From assembly GCA_017621075.1 (NCBI GenBank), contig JAGATV010000020.1, positions 1-64,000 of the forward strand: 64,000 nt of DNA, in the 5' to 3' direction. Under the pieces are notes generated by a model. It ran no database searches, was not told the DNA's origin, and saw only the letters and a program-made list of their open reading frames with translations. The translations under genes and the position numbers were made by a program. This DNA is from Lachnospiraceae bacterium (GTDB lineage: Bacteria; Bacillota; Clostridia; Lachnospirales; Lachnospiraceae). Positions 45,592-54,844 of the stretch are shown one piece after another (positions within the stretch are counted from its first letter, which is position 1; the number at the start of each line of letters is the position of its first letter).

Positions 45592-46835
45592 ACCGATCTG
45601 TAATCCTCTCTGCCTCCCGCATATTTTCCTGCCAGGAATCCGCTGGTCCATGCCCACTGCAGGTTATAGCCTCCGCATTTTCCGTCCACATCCAGGATTT
45701 CTCCCGCAAAATACACCCCGGGAACCTTTTTGGATTCCATGCGTTCCGTGATCTCATCCAGTGGGACACCCCCCGCACATACCTGGGCATTTTCATAAGG
45801 GTTTGTGGATGTGACCGTCACCTTCCAGTCACCGCACAGAGAAAATACTTTTCTGACCGCTCTTTCATCCGCCTGCTCCATGGGCTGTGACGGATGCAGT
45901 CCCGCCAGTCTGCAAAACAACTGCATGATCTTTTTGTTGAGCATTCCCGTAAAGAATTCCTCCACAGTCCGGCCGCCCTGCAGCATCAGCCTGCTCTGAT
46001 ACAGTTGTTCAAGTGCGTTCTCGTCATAATCCGGCAGCAGATTGATATGTATTTCCACTTCCTTCTGTTCCTTCAGAAGATATGCCGCGATCCTGCTGAG
46101 CTGAAACACCGGAATGCCTGAAATGCCATATTCCGTAAGCTGCAATTCTCCCCGCTCTTTTGCCAGTATCCTGCCGGAGCTGTACAGTAAGATGTCTGCC
46201 TCTGCACGGACACCGGCCACAGCCTTAAAATACGTTTCCTTACATCGTAGCTGCACCAGTGCGGGAACCGTCTCCACCAGTCCGTGCCCCAGTTTTCCTG
46301 CAAGCCGGTAACCACTGCCGTCGGAGCCGGTAGCCGGTGCCGCCCTTCCGCCACAGGCAATGATCACATTGTCAAATACATATTCCCCGGAACCGTCCGT
46401 CACCACGAAACCACTGCCCTTAGCCTGTGCCGTGATCCCGGCTGCTTTATACCCGCAAACGACCTCTATTCCTGCTTCCTTCAGTTCCATGCGAAGCACA
46501 TCCAGCACTGCGGATGCCTGCTCACAGGCAGGGTACAGATAGCCGTTCTTCTCCTTGATCATAAGCCCCAGACCCTTAAAAAAGGTGATCGCATCCTCCG
46601 TTCCAAATTCTTTCAGCCGGTCCATGATAAAGGGAATGCTGCCCCCATAATAGCAGTCTTCCCCCATCTTGCGGTTGCCCAGATTGCACTTTCCGTTTCC
46701 TGTTGCCAGTATCTTTTTCCCGACCCGGTCATTGCTCTCCAACAGAATAACCCTTGCCCCCTGTCTTGCCGCCGTGATGGCAGCCATCATTCCGGAGGCG
46801 CCTGCGCCGATGACTCCTACTGTCCGTCGTTTCAT
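45588..46835 (-). CDS. HI0933/BaiN-like NAD(P)/FAD-dependent oxidoreductase
   Basis: The 415-residue flavoprotein opens VGVIGAGASGMMAAITAARQ, with NDRVGKKILATGNGKCNLGN, the marker of the HI0933-like (PF03486) family. It has FAD contact GGRAAPATGSDGSGYRLAGK and the C-terminal VPGVYFAGEILDVDGKCGGY. Its reaction is uncertain; databases name members as aminoacetone oxidases or BaiN-like. GAAGGG lies 9 bases before the ATG. It is the first of a flavoprotein pair, and the second gene starts in its stop codon. Confidence 0.88.
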   Translation of the reverse strand: MKRRTVGVIGAGASGMMAAITAARQGARVILLESNDRVGKKILATGNGKCNLGNRKMGEDCYYGGSIPFIMDRLKEFGTEDAITFFKGLGLMIKEKNGYLYPACEQASAVLDVLRMELKEAGIEVVCGYKAAGITAQAKGSGFVVTDGSGEYVFDNVIIACGGRAAPATGSDGSGYRLAGKLGHGLVETVPALVQLRCKETYFKAVAGVRAEADILLYSSGRILAKERGELQLTEYGISGIPVFQLSRIAAYLLKEQKEVEIHINLLPDYDENALEQLYQSRLMLQGGRTVEEFFTGMLNKKIMQLFCRLAGLHPSQPMEQADERAVRKVFSLCGDWKVTVTSTNPYENAQVCAGGVPLDEITERMESKKVPGVYFAGEILDVDGKCGGYNLQWAWTSGFLAGKYAGGREDYRSV

Positions 46836-46856
46836 ATATTGAATCCCTTCTTCGCA

Positions 46857-47531
46857 TTATGAGGAGTAGCTCTCCAAAAATGCATATAATGCTTCCTCAT
46901 CCTCGATCCATACCATCCGGATGATCTCCATCTGTATTTCCTCCGGCAGGGACTCCAAAAGAATGCCTGTATTGATATAGACTGTCTTTTGATCCTCCTT
47001 GTAGACCACTACCTCATTGTCCTTTACTGCCAGATAAAATCCTTCTCCCGGCTGCAGATATTCGTAATTCATCTGAACCACTACACGCTCCCTGGAAAAG
47101 GAAAGCACTTCCAGTCCGACAAATCCCCTTTCCTGCTCGCTTAAGGGCGGATAAGCCTGATAAGACTCCATGGCCACCAGAAACTGTTCCCTGTTCATGC
47201 CTACATATTTTCTGGGGAGTTTTCCAACGATCTCCACAACGGAATGATTGACAATGTCCGTCTCCTCCACCACATATTCCGTATCTACAGAAAGGGTCTG
47301 CGTATCTGCAGACACCTCCTGCGCCGCCTCCACCTCTTTGTCGGCAAAATCCCGTGGCTGTGTCTTTACCGTCTCCGGCTCCCGGATGCTTTCCTGCACC
47401 TCTTCCTGTGCCTTGTCCCCCACATTTCCCGGATAAAAGAAACGCACCGCCTCCACCCCTGCAAAGAAGCCTGTTCCCAACAGGGCAAGCGGCACGATCA
47501 CATAGAAACTGATACCTTTTACAAATTTCAT
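46857..47531 (-). CDS. BofC C-terminal-domain-like membrane-anchored protein
   Basis: The 224-residue protein has an N-terminal membrane helix (YVIVPLALLGTGFFAGVEAV), then a Glu/Thr/Asp-rich linker and a C-terminal domain. That domain (FYLAVKDNEVVVYKEDQKTV ... LPEEIQMEIIRM ... LYAFLESYSS) resembles the C-terminal part of the sporulation regulator BofC. The conserved Cys-like features of BofC itself are not obvious. It has no clear ribosome site apart from GAGGG close to the ATG. It lies 21 bases upstream of the HI0933-like gene and next to a lipid-flippase-type gene and a sporulation cluster, so a role in spore envelope is possible but inferred. Confidence 0.6.
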   Translation of the reverse strand: MKFVKGISFYVIVPLALLGTGFFAGVEAVRFFYPGNVGDKAQEEVQESIREPETVKTQPRDFADKEVEAAQEVSADTQTLSVDTEYVVEETDIVNHSVVEIVGKLPRKYVGMNREQFLVAMESYQAYPPLSEQERGFVGLEVLSFSRERVVVQMNYEYLQPGEGFYLAVKDNEVVVYKEDQKTVYINTGILLESLPEEIQMEIIRMVWIEDEEALYAFLESYSS

Positions 47532-47611
47532 AATCCCTCACATCGCATGGTGTTATTCTATCTGCTATTCAGTATCAGCCGACTTTCCACTATTTATACC
47601 TGTTTACTCCC

Positions 47612-49213
47612 TTAAAAAAGATGCAACATCTGTCCCAGGACACGGACAGGACCGCTTCCCGGAATCAGTTTCAACTCCTGCTCCCGAAAGGTACGGAAAA
47701 ACAGCAGGAGCACCCAGTAGACCGGGAAAGATACTACCAGGGATATAAACAGCGTGACGCCGCTGCCCAGATGCGGGGTAAAAACTTTTCCAAAAAACAG
47801 GCACAATAGCCCCACAAGGCAGGCACAGACTGCCGGAATGAGCAATCCCCTAAGCCAGTCCACTGCAATGCCGATATGCCTGTACAATAAGAGTCCAAAC
47901 GCCACACAGGCCAATGCGCTGCCCACCAGTCCCGCATATACGAGAGAATATACTCCAAGCTTTCCGCTGTTTAAGAAAAGTGCCAGTGAAACCACATATA
48001 AAACATTCATGCCGCCCAATCCCGCCAACAGGAAATGCCACTTTCCCTCCAGCCACAGAAGTCTGGCAAAATAGTCGGAAACCCCTGCAAAGAACAGGAC
48101 AAACGCACCACAGCCCAACATCCGGGATGCACTGGAAGCATACTGCTGGCTGAGGATCGCTGCCAGCTGTCCTCCCATAGCGGTCACAAACACTGAAAAA
48201 TACAAGCCCAGGGCTACCACTCCATGAAGATTGCCCTGGAAAGCAATCCTGGCATATTTGTGTTCTTCTTTTTTTAGGAATGCATGCACCCTGGCGGAAG
48301 CCACCGCCATCAAAATGTCTATGATCAGTAAAAGCACCATGCAGGGGATCAGATAATTCCCGTAATATACGCCATACTGTGTCACATATAAGGATTTGTC
48401 GGCCATGCTCCTGTGCAAGAACAGCAGCCCTATCCATATCGGCAGATGCATAAATAACTGTATCAGAGTGGCGCTGAACATATTCCCATAGAGGATCTTT
48501 ACGACTCTGCCAAAGGAATCCGTAGTGCGCATCCCCTCCTGTACATTTTTCCTGTTACTGCCATTGCCCCTGTAGATCACTAACAGGAATACGAGTACCA
48601 AAAGTTCTGACACGCCCAAGGCTATGAGGATTCCCATATCTGCGTACATTGCCACGAAGTCATCCTGCAAAAGCAGCGCACTGACCTTTTCCCCATATTC
48701 CTTCAAAAGCTTCAGGAACAGAAATCCCAATCCCAAAAAGAGTACCTGTCTGAGTACGGCAGTGGCTGCTGTGGGAAGTTCTGTTCCTTCCCCCTGAAAA
48801 TATCCTAACAGAACACTGTTTATCATGCGCAGAAAGAATACCGGTGCCAGGATCAGCATCAGCACGGCACCGTGAGGCATACCGAAAGCCTCCTTCATCA
48901 ACAGCGTACCGCCCGCTGCCAGGATCAGGCTGCCCAAAATCCCTGCCATTCCCTGGAATACCATGACATAACGGCGTACTCTGGAAACATTCCTGTACTG
49001 ACCCTTGGCTTTCCTGCTCCGCAGCATCCGTCCCAATGCATCCGGCACATTCCGTCCCAGAAGGATCAGCAGGAAAGAAAAGATCTCATAAGCCGCCCCC
49101 AGATAAGCGATGCCGTTGTCTCCCACCATGCGGCTAAAGATCAAAATGGTCACAAGCCCCAGGATATGGGCTGCTCCCTGTATCTGTTGTCTCTTCACCT
49201 CAACCTGATTCAT
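47612..49213 (-). CDS. MVF/SpoVB-like polytopic membrane protein
   Basis: The 533-residue protein has about 14 hydrophobic segments, with loops such as GRNVPDALGRMLRSRKAKGQ between them. Its layout is that of the mouse-virulence-factor (MurJ/SpoVB/Wzx) superfamily of lipid-linked-oligosaccharide flippases. No substrate is evident. I chose the ATG at 49213, after the ybeY stop; an open reading extends 35 codons back into ybeY in another frame, and its ribosome site is no better. AAAGG is weak and 12 bases upstream. SpoVB-like members act in spore cortex synthesis, and the sporulation genes nearby favour such a role, but this is inference. Confidence 0.7.
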   Translation of the reverse strand: MNQVEVKRQQIQGAAHILGLVTILIFSRMVGDNGIAYLGAAYEIFSFLLILLGRNVPDALGRMLRSRKAKGQYRNVSRVRRYVMVFQGMAGILGSLILAAGGTLLMKEAFGMPHGAVLMLILAPVFFLRMINSVLLGYFQGEGTELPTAATAVLRQVLFLGLGFLFLKLLKEYGEKVSALLLQDDFVAMYADMGILIALGVSELLVLVFLLVIYRGNGSNRKNVQEGMRTTDSFGRVVKILYGNMFSATLIQLFMHLPIWIGLLFLHRSMADKSLYVTQYGVYYGNYLIPCMVLLLIIDILMAVASARVHAFLKKEEHKYARIAFQGNLHGVVALGLYFSVFVTAMGGQLAAILSQQYASSASRMLGCGAFVLFFAGVSDYFARLLWLEGKWHFLLAGLGGMNVLYVVSLALFLNSGKLGVYSLVYAGLVGSALACVAFGLLLYRHIGIAVDWLRGLLIPAVCACLVGLLCLFFGKVFTPHLGSGVTLFISLVVSFPVYWVLLLFFRTFREQELKLIPGSGPVRVLGQMLHLF

Positions 49214-49232
49214 ATCTTTCAAATACCTTTCA

Positions 49233-49733
49233 TCAATCTCTGGTAATTCCCAACCCTGTAAGGATCGCTTCCTGTTTCTCTTCCATGATCTTTGCTTCTT
49301 TTGGTTCAACATGGTCATAACCGCACAGATGCAGCATACTATGGGCAGTCAAAAAGGCAAATTCCCGCTTTTCACCATGTCCGTAACAAAATGCCTGTTC
49401 CTTTACCTTATCCACCGAAATAATGATGTCCCCCAGGATCAGTTCGCCGGTCTCCGGGTCAAAATAATCCGCTTCCCTGGACTCATCTATGGCAAAATCC
49501 GCTTCCCTGTCAAAGTCCAGATTGGGAAAGGATAACACATCCGTCTCCCTGTCGATCCCTCTGTATTCCCTGTTAAACTGTCTGATTCCTTCATTATCTG
49601 TCAGAAGGACATTCAGTTGGATCTTATAGGGACAGCCTTCCTGCTCCAGTACCGCTTCCGCTACCTGCTTCACCACAGCCTCCACATCAAAGGCAAACTG
49701 TACCTCAGTTTCATTCTCAACGTAAAAAGTCAT
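49233..49733 (-). CDS. ybeY: Endoribonuclease YbeY (rRNA maturation)
   Basis: This metal-dependent endoribonuclease works in 16S rRNA maturation. The 166-residue protein has the zinc-site motif HSMLHLCGYDH, with three histidines as expected, and the upstream NREYRGIDRETDVLSFP typical of YbeY. GGAG lies 10 bases before the ATG. It starts inside the final 17 bases of the PgpH-like gene, matching the conserved PhoH-PgpH-YbeY order of Firmicutes. Confidence 0.95.
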   Translation of the reverse strand: MTFYVENETEVQFAFDVEAVVKQVAEAVLEQEGCPYKIQLNVLLTDNEGIRQFNREYRGIDRETDVLSFPNLDFDREADFAIDESREADYFDPETGELILGDIIISVDKVKEQAFCYGHGEKREFAFLTAHSMLHLCGYDHVEPKEAKIMEEKQEAILTGLGITRD

Positions 49734-50952
49734 AATATAGCTTCTCCTCCTTAAAGATCTTCTGCATCAGCTTATATTCCTGCAGGGAAATCTCGCAGTT
49801 GTCAAAGGTTCCTTTGTCCGCAAAATGCCTGAATACGGCATCTATGATCTTATCGTGGTCCAGCATGCGGTTCCTCTCTTTTTCCAGAAGCTGCAGCATG
49901 GTGCCTACCACCATATCAGAGCAGAGAAGGACTGCTGTCTCTTTCTTTCTTACACCATTCTTTGCCTCTTTTCCCTTTACGGCAATATATTCTTCCAATA
50001 TCCGTCGTGCTGATGGAGGAAACATCCCTTCCTCCATCAATTCAGGCTGCTGTACCGCTTTGATATGGTAATACCCGGCACATTTTAAAGCGTCACAGTC
50101 CAGGGAAAGCCGCCCGGCGATCCGCTCGCAGAAATATGCCGTGTGGATGCACTTCATATATTCTTCCCTGGCATTCTGTCTGTACTCTGCGAGAATGGGA
50201 TTTTCCGTGTCATTCAGCTCCAGATATCTCTCCCTGTAACGATAGACTACCTGTCCCGAAAACAGCTTTATGATCCCCAAAAGAAGTACCGTGGATATTA
50301 CGATGTTAGCTATGGGAATCAAAAACAGTTCCAGGGAAGGCCTCGCATTGGCTGTCAATATGATCCCGGCCGTCTCACAGGTAAAGAGACAGAGCATGGA
50401 GAGGGTCAGGGGAATCCCGATCTTCACGTCCTCTCCCAAAGGGCAGAACAGGCATACCGCCAAAACTCCGCTGACCAGATATAAAAAGAATACGCTTACG
50501 GCAGCTCCTGCTGTTATGGTAGAAATCATCAGCAGCATCACTGCCGATACCATACCCACAACAGGCGTACTGTAAAGAGCCAACAGCACGAACACAGGCA
50601 CAAAGGGCCAGCCCTCCACCGGAAGGAATCCACAGGCAAAGCTCAATACCATAAATACCAGAAAACCCACATAAAACCTTCCGAAATGTCTGCTGTTTTC
50701 CTCCGGCATCCTGCCTGTTGTAAATTCCCTGCGAATACATACCCCCATTACTGCCAGTCCCAAAAGACCTGTCACCAGATGGCTCAGGATCTGCTCAAAA
50801 GGTTCCTTTCTGAGCATTCCGATCCCGTAAATTCCTCCCATGGTCAAAGCAAGGAACAAAAGCTCTATGAAGAACATGGTCCTCAATATTCTTTTATCGT
50901 CTGTTGTATCTATCTCTGCTCTTATATTTTTCTTTTGCTTCATAATCATCAT
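49717..50952 (-). CDS. Degenerate PgpH-like 7TM-HD protein
   Basis: The 411-residue protein sits where PgpH (about 700 residues, c-di-AMP phosphodiesterase) normally lies between phoH and ybeY. It has a membrane block with about seven helices (residues 25-232). A soluble C-terminus follows that aligns with the PgpH HD domain by LELNDTENPILAEY, GYYH, SDMV and CEISLQEYKLMQKIF. The N-terminal extracellular region is absent. The HD metal site is broken: H270 is kept, but GYYHD becomes GYYHI (D to I297), and the later HHGT is lost, while D346 is kept. The frame is intact, suggesting a preserved non-catalytic role. The start overlaps phoH by 59 bases; an ATG at 50877 with GAGG is possible. Confidence 0.75.
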   Translation of the reverse strand: MMIMKQKKNIRAEIDTTDDKRILRTMFFIELLFLALTMGGIYGIGMLRKEPFEQILSHLVTGLLGLAVMGVCIRREFTTGRMPEENSRHFGRFYVGFLVFMVLSFACGFLPVEGWPFVPVFVLLALYSTPVVGMVSAVMLLMISTITAGAAVSVFFLYLVSGVLAVCLFCPLGEDVKIGIPLTLSMLCLFTCETAGIILTANARPSLELFLIPIANIVISTVLLLGIIKLFSGQVVYRYRERYLELNDTENPILAEYRQNAREEYMKCIHTAYFCERIAGRLSLDCDALKCAGYYHIKAVQQPELMEEGMFPPSARRILEEYIAVKGKEAKNGVRKKETAVLLCSDMVVGTMLQLLEKERNRMLDHDKIIDAVFRHFADKGTFDNCEISLQEYKLMQKIFKEEKLYYDFLR

Positions 50953-51886
50953 AAGCCTTTACGATCTTTTGTACCAGGGGATGACGCACCACATCCCTGC
51001 TGGTCAGATTGCAGAATGCGATGCCGTCGATCTTGCCAAGCACCCTGGCAGCCACATCCAGACCCGATTTGGTCCCCGCAGGCAGATCCTTCTGAGAGGA
51101 ATCACCTGTCACCACTACCTTGGAGCCAAAGCCGATCCTGGTGAGGAACATCTTCATCTGGGCCGGTGTGGTATTCTGGGCCTCATCCAGTATAATGTAG
51201 GCATTATCTAACGTCCGTCCTCTCATATACGCCAACGGTGCCACCTCGATCAGTCCCTTTTCCATATTTTTGGAAAAGCTTTCCGCACCCATGATCTGAT
51301 ACAGGGCATCATACAAAGGACGCAGATAAGGATCTACCTTGCTCTGGAGATCCCCCGGCAAAAATCCCAGCTTTTCTCCTGCTTCAATTGCCGGACGAGT
51401 CAGTATGATACGGCTGACCTCGTCATTTTTAAAGGCTGTGATAGCCATGGCCATGGCAAGATAAGTCTTTCCGGTTCCCGCCGGTCCCAGCCCGAACACG
51501 ATCATATTATTGCGAATGGCATCCACATATATCTTCTGTCCCAAAGTCTTGGGCTTGATGGGTTTTCCGCTTACGGTATGACAGATACAGTCTGCATCGA
51601 TCTGGCTCAAAACCTCTTCCTGTTCTTCTTTTCCCATTTCTATTGCGTAATCCACACTCTGCTCCTCTATTTCTCCGCCTCTATCTGAGAGCGCAGCAAG
51701 CTGTTTTAAGACTCTTGCCGCCTTCCCTGCATTTTCTTCCTCACCGGAAACCATCACGGTTCCGTTGCGGTTGATGACCGATACTTTGAAATCATCTTCC
51801 AGTTTTCTGATGTAGGCATCCTGCATTCCGAAGGTCTGCCGCATCTGTTCGGCAGACATATCTATCCCGATAGAAATCTCACTCAT
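50894..51886 (-). CDS. phoH: PhoH-family ATPase
   Basis: This is a cytoplasmic P-loop ATPase, often linked to RNA metabolism. The 330-residue protein has an N-terminal KH-like region, then Walker A GPAGTGKTYLAMAMA and Walker B IILDEAQNTTPAQMKMFLTR, with SKVVVTGDSSQKDLPAGTKS. The ATG overlaps the yqfD stop by 8 bases (ATGAGTGA). Its position after yqfD and before the PgpH-like gene and ybeY is the standard Firmicutes cluster. Confidence 0.96.
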   Translation of the reverse strand: MSEISIGIDMSAEQMRQTFGMQDAYIRKLEDDFKVSVINRNGTVMVSGEEENAGKAARVLKQLAALSDRGGEIEEQSVDYAIEMGKEEQEEVLSQIDADCICHTVSGKPIKPKTLGQKIYVDAIRNNMIVFGLGPAGTGKTYLAMAMAITAFKNDEVSRIILTRPAIEAGEKLGFLPGDLQSKVDPYLRPLYDALYQIMGAESFSKNMEKGLIEVAPLAYMRGRTLDNAYIILDEAQNTTPAQMKMFLTRIGFGSKVVVTGDSSQKDLPAGTKSGLDVAARVLGKIDGIAFCNLTSRDVVRHPLVQKIVKAYDDYEAKEKYKSRDRYNRR

Positions 51887-53105
51887 CCGATCCTGTTTCT
51901 CCCATATCCTTAGGCGGCCGGATATCCACGCTGACCCCGATAGGTTCCCTGACCTGAAAATTGCCCGTAATCACCCAGGTTCCGCCATTTGTATCTATTT
52001 TAACATTTTTTTCAATAATTTGTACCCCTTTTTCCTCTAAACTTATAAGAAATGTCATTATTTTTTCATTCAACAGGCTTTCTGCCTCATCCAGAGTATA
52101 TTCATACTCCACATCCAGGTATTCCCGATGGGTCTTTCTGCCGATCCAGACAGGAATGGATAACATTTCAAAGAACTGCGGCCTGCTTTCCCGAACCACG
52201 GTATCGTACACCAGAAAAGGCCTTTCCTGGGGCAGTCTGATTTCCCTGTTCCCAAATCTGAGAAATCTCTGGGTCCTGGTCCTTCCGGTATACTCCTTCT
52301 GAATGTGGCTATAGGGAAGCCTTGCCGTATAGGTCCTTTCATGAAGGAGCATAATATCGGCATCCGCCCGGACATACTGGTATTCTTTTACGGTGGCATC
52401 GTCGTTGTAAACAGGAATACTTCCCTCTACCAAAACCGTTCCTTTCTCCACGCTCTCACCGATGGATACCTTTGGCACCCCGTTCCTTACTATCATGGAC
52501 TCAATGGTTCCGTCATATTCTGCCACCAGATCACTTCCCCCGTCTTTTTTTTGTTCTTCTGTCAGGATAGGGGCATCATTCTCCTTGATCTCAATCCGCA
52601 GCCTTGTGCCTGACAGCCTTGCGGAGGTCCAGGTAACCTGTTTGAAGGTTCTGCGGATCTCTTTTTCCAAGGTCCCGATATCCAGATCTTCCTTGGGCAT
52701 TCCTACATGTACTCCCGCTTCTTCCAGGAAGTCTTCAAAGATGTCCTCCGTGATCTGATAATTTCCGGTCAATTCAATGTCCCACACATAAAAAGAAGAC
52801 CAGATCCAGAACCCCAGCGCCAAAAACAGTCCTGCGCAGAACATCTTTCTCCTTAATAATTGGGGCACCAAAAAAGGTAGTCCATACCTTTCCAATATGG
52901 CTACCCTTGTTCCCGTCTTTCTTGCGATGGGCCTCAGCTTGTAAAAACTCCTGAGGCTGATATTCATATCGTACACTCCATCCTCCCTGGTGATATTCCA
53001 TAAAAGGATGTCCCTGTTGCTGCACAGGTTCATGAACCGTTCCGGGGAGAACCCCCTGACCCTGATACGCAGATATCCCCTGCAATATTGCAAAATCCCT
53101 ATCAT
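51879..53105 (-). CDS. yqfD: Sporulation protein YqfD
   Basis: This sporulation protein is predicted to be membrane-associated. The 408-residue protein has the family opening YCRGYLRIRVRGFSPERFMN, a membrane helix (FCAGLFLALGFWIWSSFYVW) around residues 90-110, and a long extracytoplasmic part. GGAG lies 8 bases before the ATG. It is 36 bases after yqfC, and its stop overlaps phoH. Together with yqfC it shows the organism can form spores. Confidence 0.93.
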   Translation of the reverse strand: MIGILQYCRGYLRIRVRGFSPERFMNLCSNRDILLWNITREDGVYDMNISLRSFYKLRPIARKTGTRVAILERYGLPFLVPQLLRRKMFCAGLFLALGFWIWSSFYVWDIELTGNYQITEDIFEDFLEEAGVHVGMPKEDLDIGTLEKEIRRTFKQVTWTSARLSGTRLRIEIKENDAPILTEEQKKDGGSDLVAEYDGTIESMIVRNGVPKVSIGESVEKGTVLVEGSIPVYNDDATVKEYQYVRADADIMLLHERTYTARLPYSHIQKEYTGRTRTQRFLRFGNREIRLPQERPFLVYDTVVRESRPQFFEMLSIPVWIGRKTHREYLDVEYEYTLDEAESLLNEKIMTFLISLEEKGVQIIEKNVKIDTNGGTWVITGNFQVREPIGVSVDIRPPKDMGETGSDE

Positions 53106-53141
53106 GCTTCCATCTCCTTTTACATGGTAAGGCTTTCTCCG

Positions 53142-53408
53142 TCACAGAAAACGAACGCTCTGGATACAGCCGCTGATCTTCATATCCTCATTTGTGTAAT
53201 AGTCGATGGAAAGCCTGCTTCCTTCAAAGCATACCTGGCAGGTCTTACCCTGCAGCAGGATCACCTGCCCTGTATATTCCAGTATTCCTTTATAATTTTC
53301 TATCCAGGCCTCCCCGTTTCCGGTAAGTGTGACCCTGAGTGCTCCCATGCACACATCCTTGGGAAGCTGCAGGGAATCCACAAAAGCTTCTTTTCTGGGT
53401 GACTTCAT
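53142..53408 (-). CDS. yqfC: YabP/YqfC family sporulation protein
   Basis: The 88-residue protein has the family core VLTGNGEAWIENYKGILEYT-like sequence and QVCFEGSRLSIDYYTNEDMK, and matches YqfC, a sporulation protein that in B. subtilis is expressed in the mother cell. I chose the ATG at 53408, with GAAGG close upstream; an ATG four codons earlier lacks a site. It is 36 bases before yqfD. No clear sporulation promoter was recognised. Confidence 0.85.
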   Translation of the reverse strand: MKSPRKEAFVDSLQLPKDVCMGALRVTLTGNGEAWIENYKGILEYTGQVILLQGKTCQVCFEGSRLSIDYYTNEDMKISGCIQSVRFL

Positions 53409-53449
53409 TTTCCTTCTCATGATAATAATATATTATCACAAACCTGCAA

Positions 53450-54754
53450 TCATTCCACGATTCCCTTGATGAGTCCCACCTTTTGTACCGGGGTATCACT
53501 GAAGGAATAGGCCTTTAGGAAACGTTCTTTTGCCGCCTCTGCCTTCTGCCTGTCATTGGCATGCAGGTAGGCAAGGGGTTCTCCGGCTTTTACAGGGTCC
53601 CCTGTCTTTTTTTTCAGGACAATTCCCACCGAAAGATCGATCCTGCTTTCCTTGGTCTCCCTTCCGCCTCCCAGGAGCAAAGAGCAGATACCGATCTCAT
53701 CACACTCAATATGGCTCACATATCCGTCTATGGGAGCAGGGACAGGTTCCACAATGGCCGCCTTGGGAAGCAGCCCTGTATCATATACCGCTTTCGGATC
53801 GCCGCCCTGGGCTTCCACGAACCCGGCCAGTTTCTGCAGCGCACTTCCATCTGCAATGACCTTCTTAAGCTTTTCTCTGGCTTCCTCTTCCTGCCGTGCA
53901 GCTCCTCCTGCAAGCAGCATATAGCTGCCCAATGTCAGACAAAGCTCCAGAAAATCCTCCGGTCCGTTACCCTTCAGCGTCTCCACAGCTTCTTCTACCT
54001 CCAGGGCATTGCCCACCGCATAACCCAGGGGCTGATCCATGTCGGAAACCACAGCCGCCGTGTATCTTCCCGCATTCCTGCCGATCCTTACCATCTCCTC
54101 CGCCAGTGCAAAAGCATCCTTTTCTGCTTTCATAAAGGCACCGCTTCCGGTCTTTACATCCAGTATGATGGCATCTGCTCCTGCCGCCAGCTTCTTGCTC
54201 ATGATGGAGCTGGCGATCAGAGACATATTATCCACAGTTGCCGTCACATCCCTGAGAGCATACAGCTTTTTGTCCGCAGGGGCCAGATCTTTTGTCTGTC
54301 CCATAATGGCAATTCCTATCTCATTCACATTGCGGATGAACTGCTCTTTCGTCAATGCCGTGGTAAATCCCGGGAAACTCTCCAGCTTATCGATGGTGCC
54401 TCCGGTATGCCCCAGGCCCCGCCCACTCATCTTGGCCACAGGGATGCCACAGGCTGCCACCATGGGAGTCAGCGCCAGGGAGGTCTTGTCCCCCACGCCT
54501 CCTGTGCTGTGCTTGTCCACCTTGATGCCACGGATAGCGGACAGATCCAACATTTCCCCGCTCTCAACCATGGCCATGGTGAGCGAAAGGGTCTCCCGCT
54601 CGGTCATTTTTCTGAAATAGATCGCCATCATCAGTGCAGATACCTGATAATCCGGTATCTGTCCCCTTGTGTAGCCTTCCACGAAGAAACGGATCTCCTC
54701 CTCTGACAATTCCTGTCCGTTGCGCTTTTTCATAATAATGTCGTACATTCTCAT
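53450..54754 (-). CDS. pdp: Pyrimidine-nucleoside phosphorylase (thymidine phosphorylase family)
   Basis: This enzyme phosphorolyses uridine, thymidine or deoxyuridine to free base and sugar phosphate. The 434-residue protein opens MRMYDIIMKKRNGQELSEEE and carries the signature MSGRGLGHTGGTIDKLESFP, plus a phosphate/substrate region (DVKTGSGAFMKAEKDAFALA). The start is ATG at 54754, with AAAAGGAG 8 bases upstream, rather than the GTG three codons before. The choice between thymidine-specific (deoA) and broad (pdp) types is not certain; the closest pattern is the Firmicutes form. It has its own promoter. Confidence 0.92.
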   Translation of the reverse strand: MRMYDIIMKKRNGQELSEEEIRFFVEGYTRGQIPDYQVSALMMAIYFRKMTERETLSLTMAMVESGEMLDLSAIRGIKVDKHSTGGVGDKTSLALTPMVAACGIPVAKMSGRGLGHTGGTIDKLESFPGFTTALTKEQFIRNVNEIGIAIMGQTKDLAPADKKLYALRDVTATVDNMSLIASSIMSKKLAAGADAIILDVKTGSGAFMKAEKDAFALAEEMVRIGRNAGRYTAAVVSDMDQPLGYAVGNALEVEEAVETLKGNGPEDFLELCLTLGSYMLLAGGAARQEEEAREKLKKVIADGSALQKLAGFVEAQGGDPKAVYDTGLLPKAAIVEPVPAPIDGYVSHIECDEIGICSLLLGGGRETKESRIDLSVGIVLKKKTGDPVKAGEPLAYLHANDRQKAEAAKERFLKAYSFSDTPVQKVGLIKGIVE

Positions 54755-54807
54755 AAGATACACTCCTTTTCCCGTTCCTATGTACTTCGCTTCAGGGATT
54801 TAAGCAA

Positions 54808-54836
54808 AGCATAACATAATATCGTACACAAATCAA
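54808..54836 (-). promoter_or_regulatory. Sigma-A type promoter for the nucleoside phosphorylase gene
   Basis: On the minus strand it reads TTGATT (54836-54831), 17 bases, TATGCT (54813-54808), with a TGT extension just before the -10. It is about 50 bases upstream of the ATG. Confidence 0.7.
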
Positions 54837-54844
54837 TTGTCATC

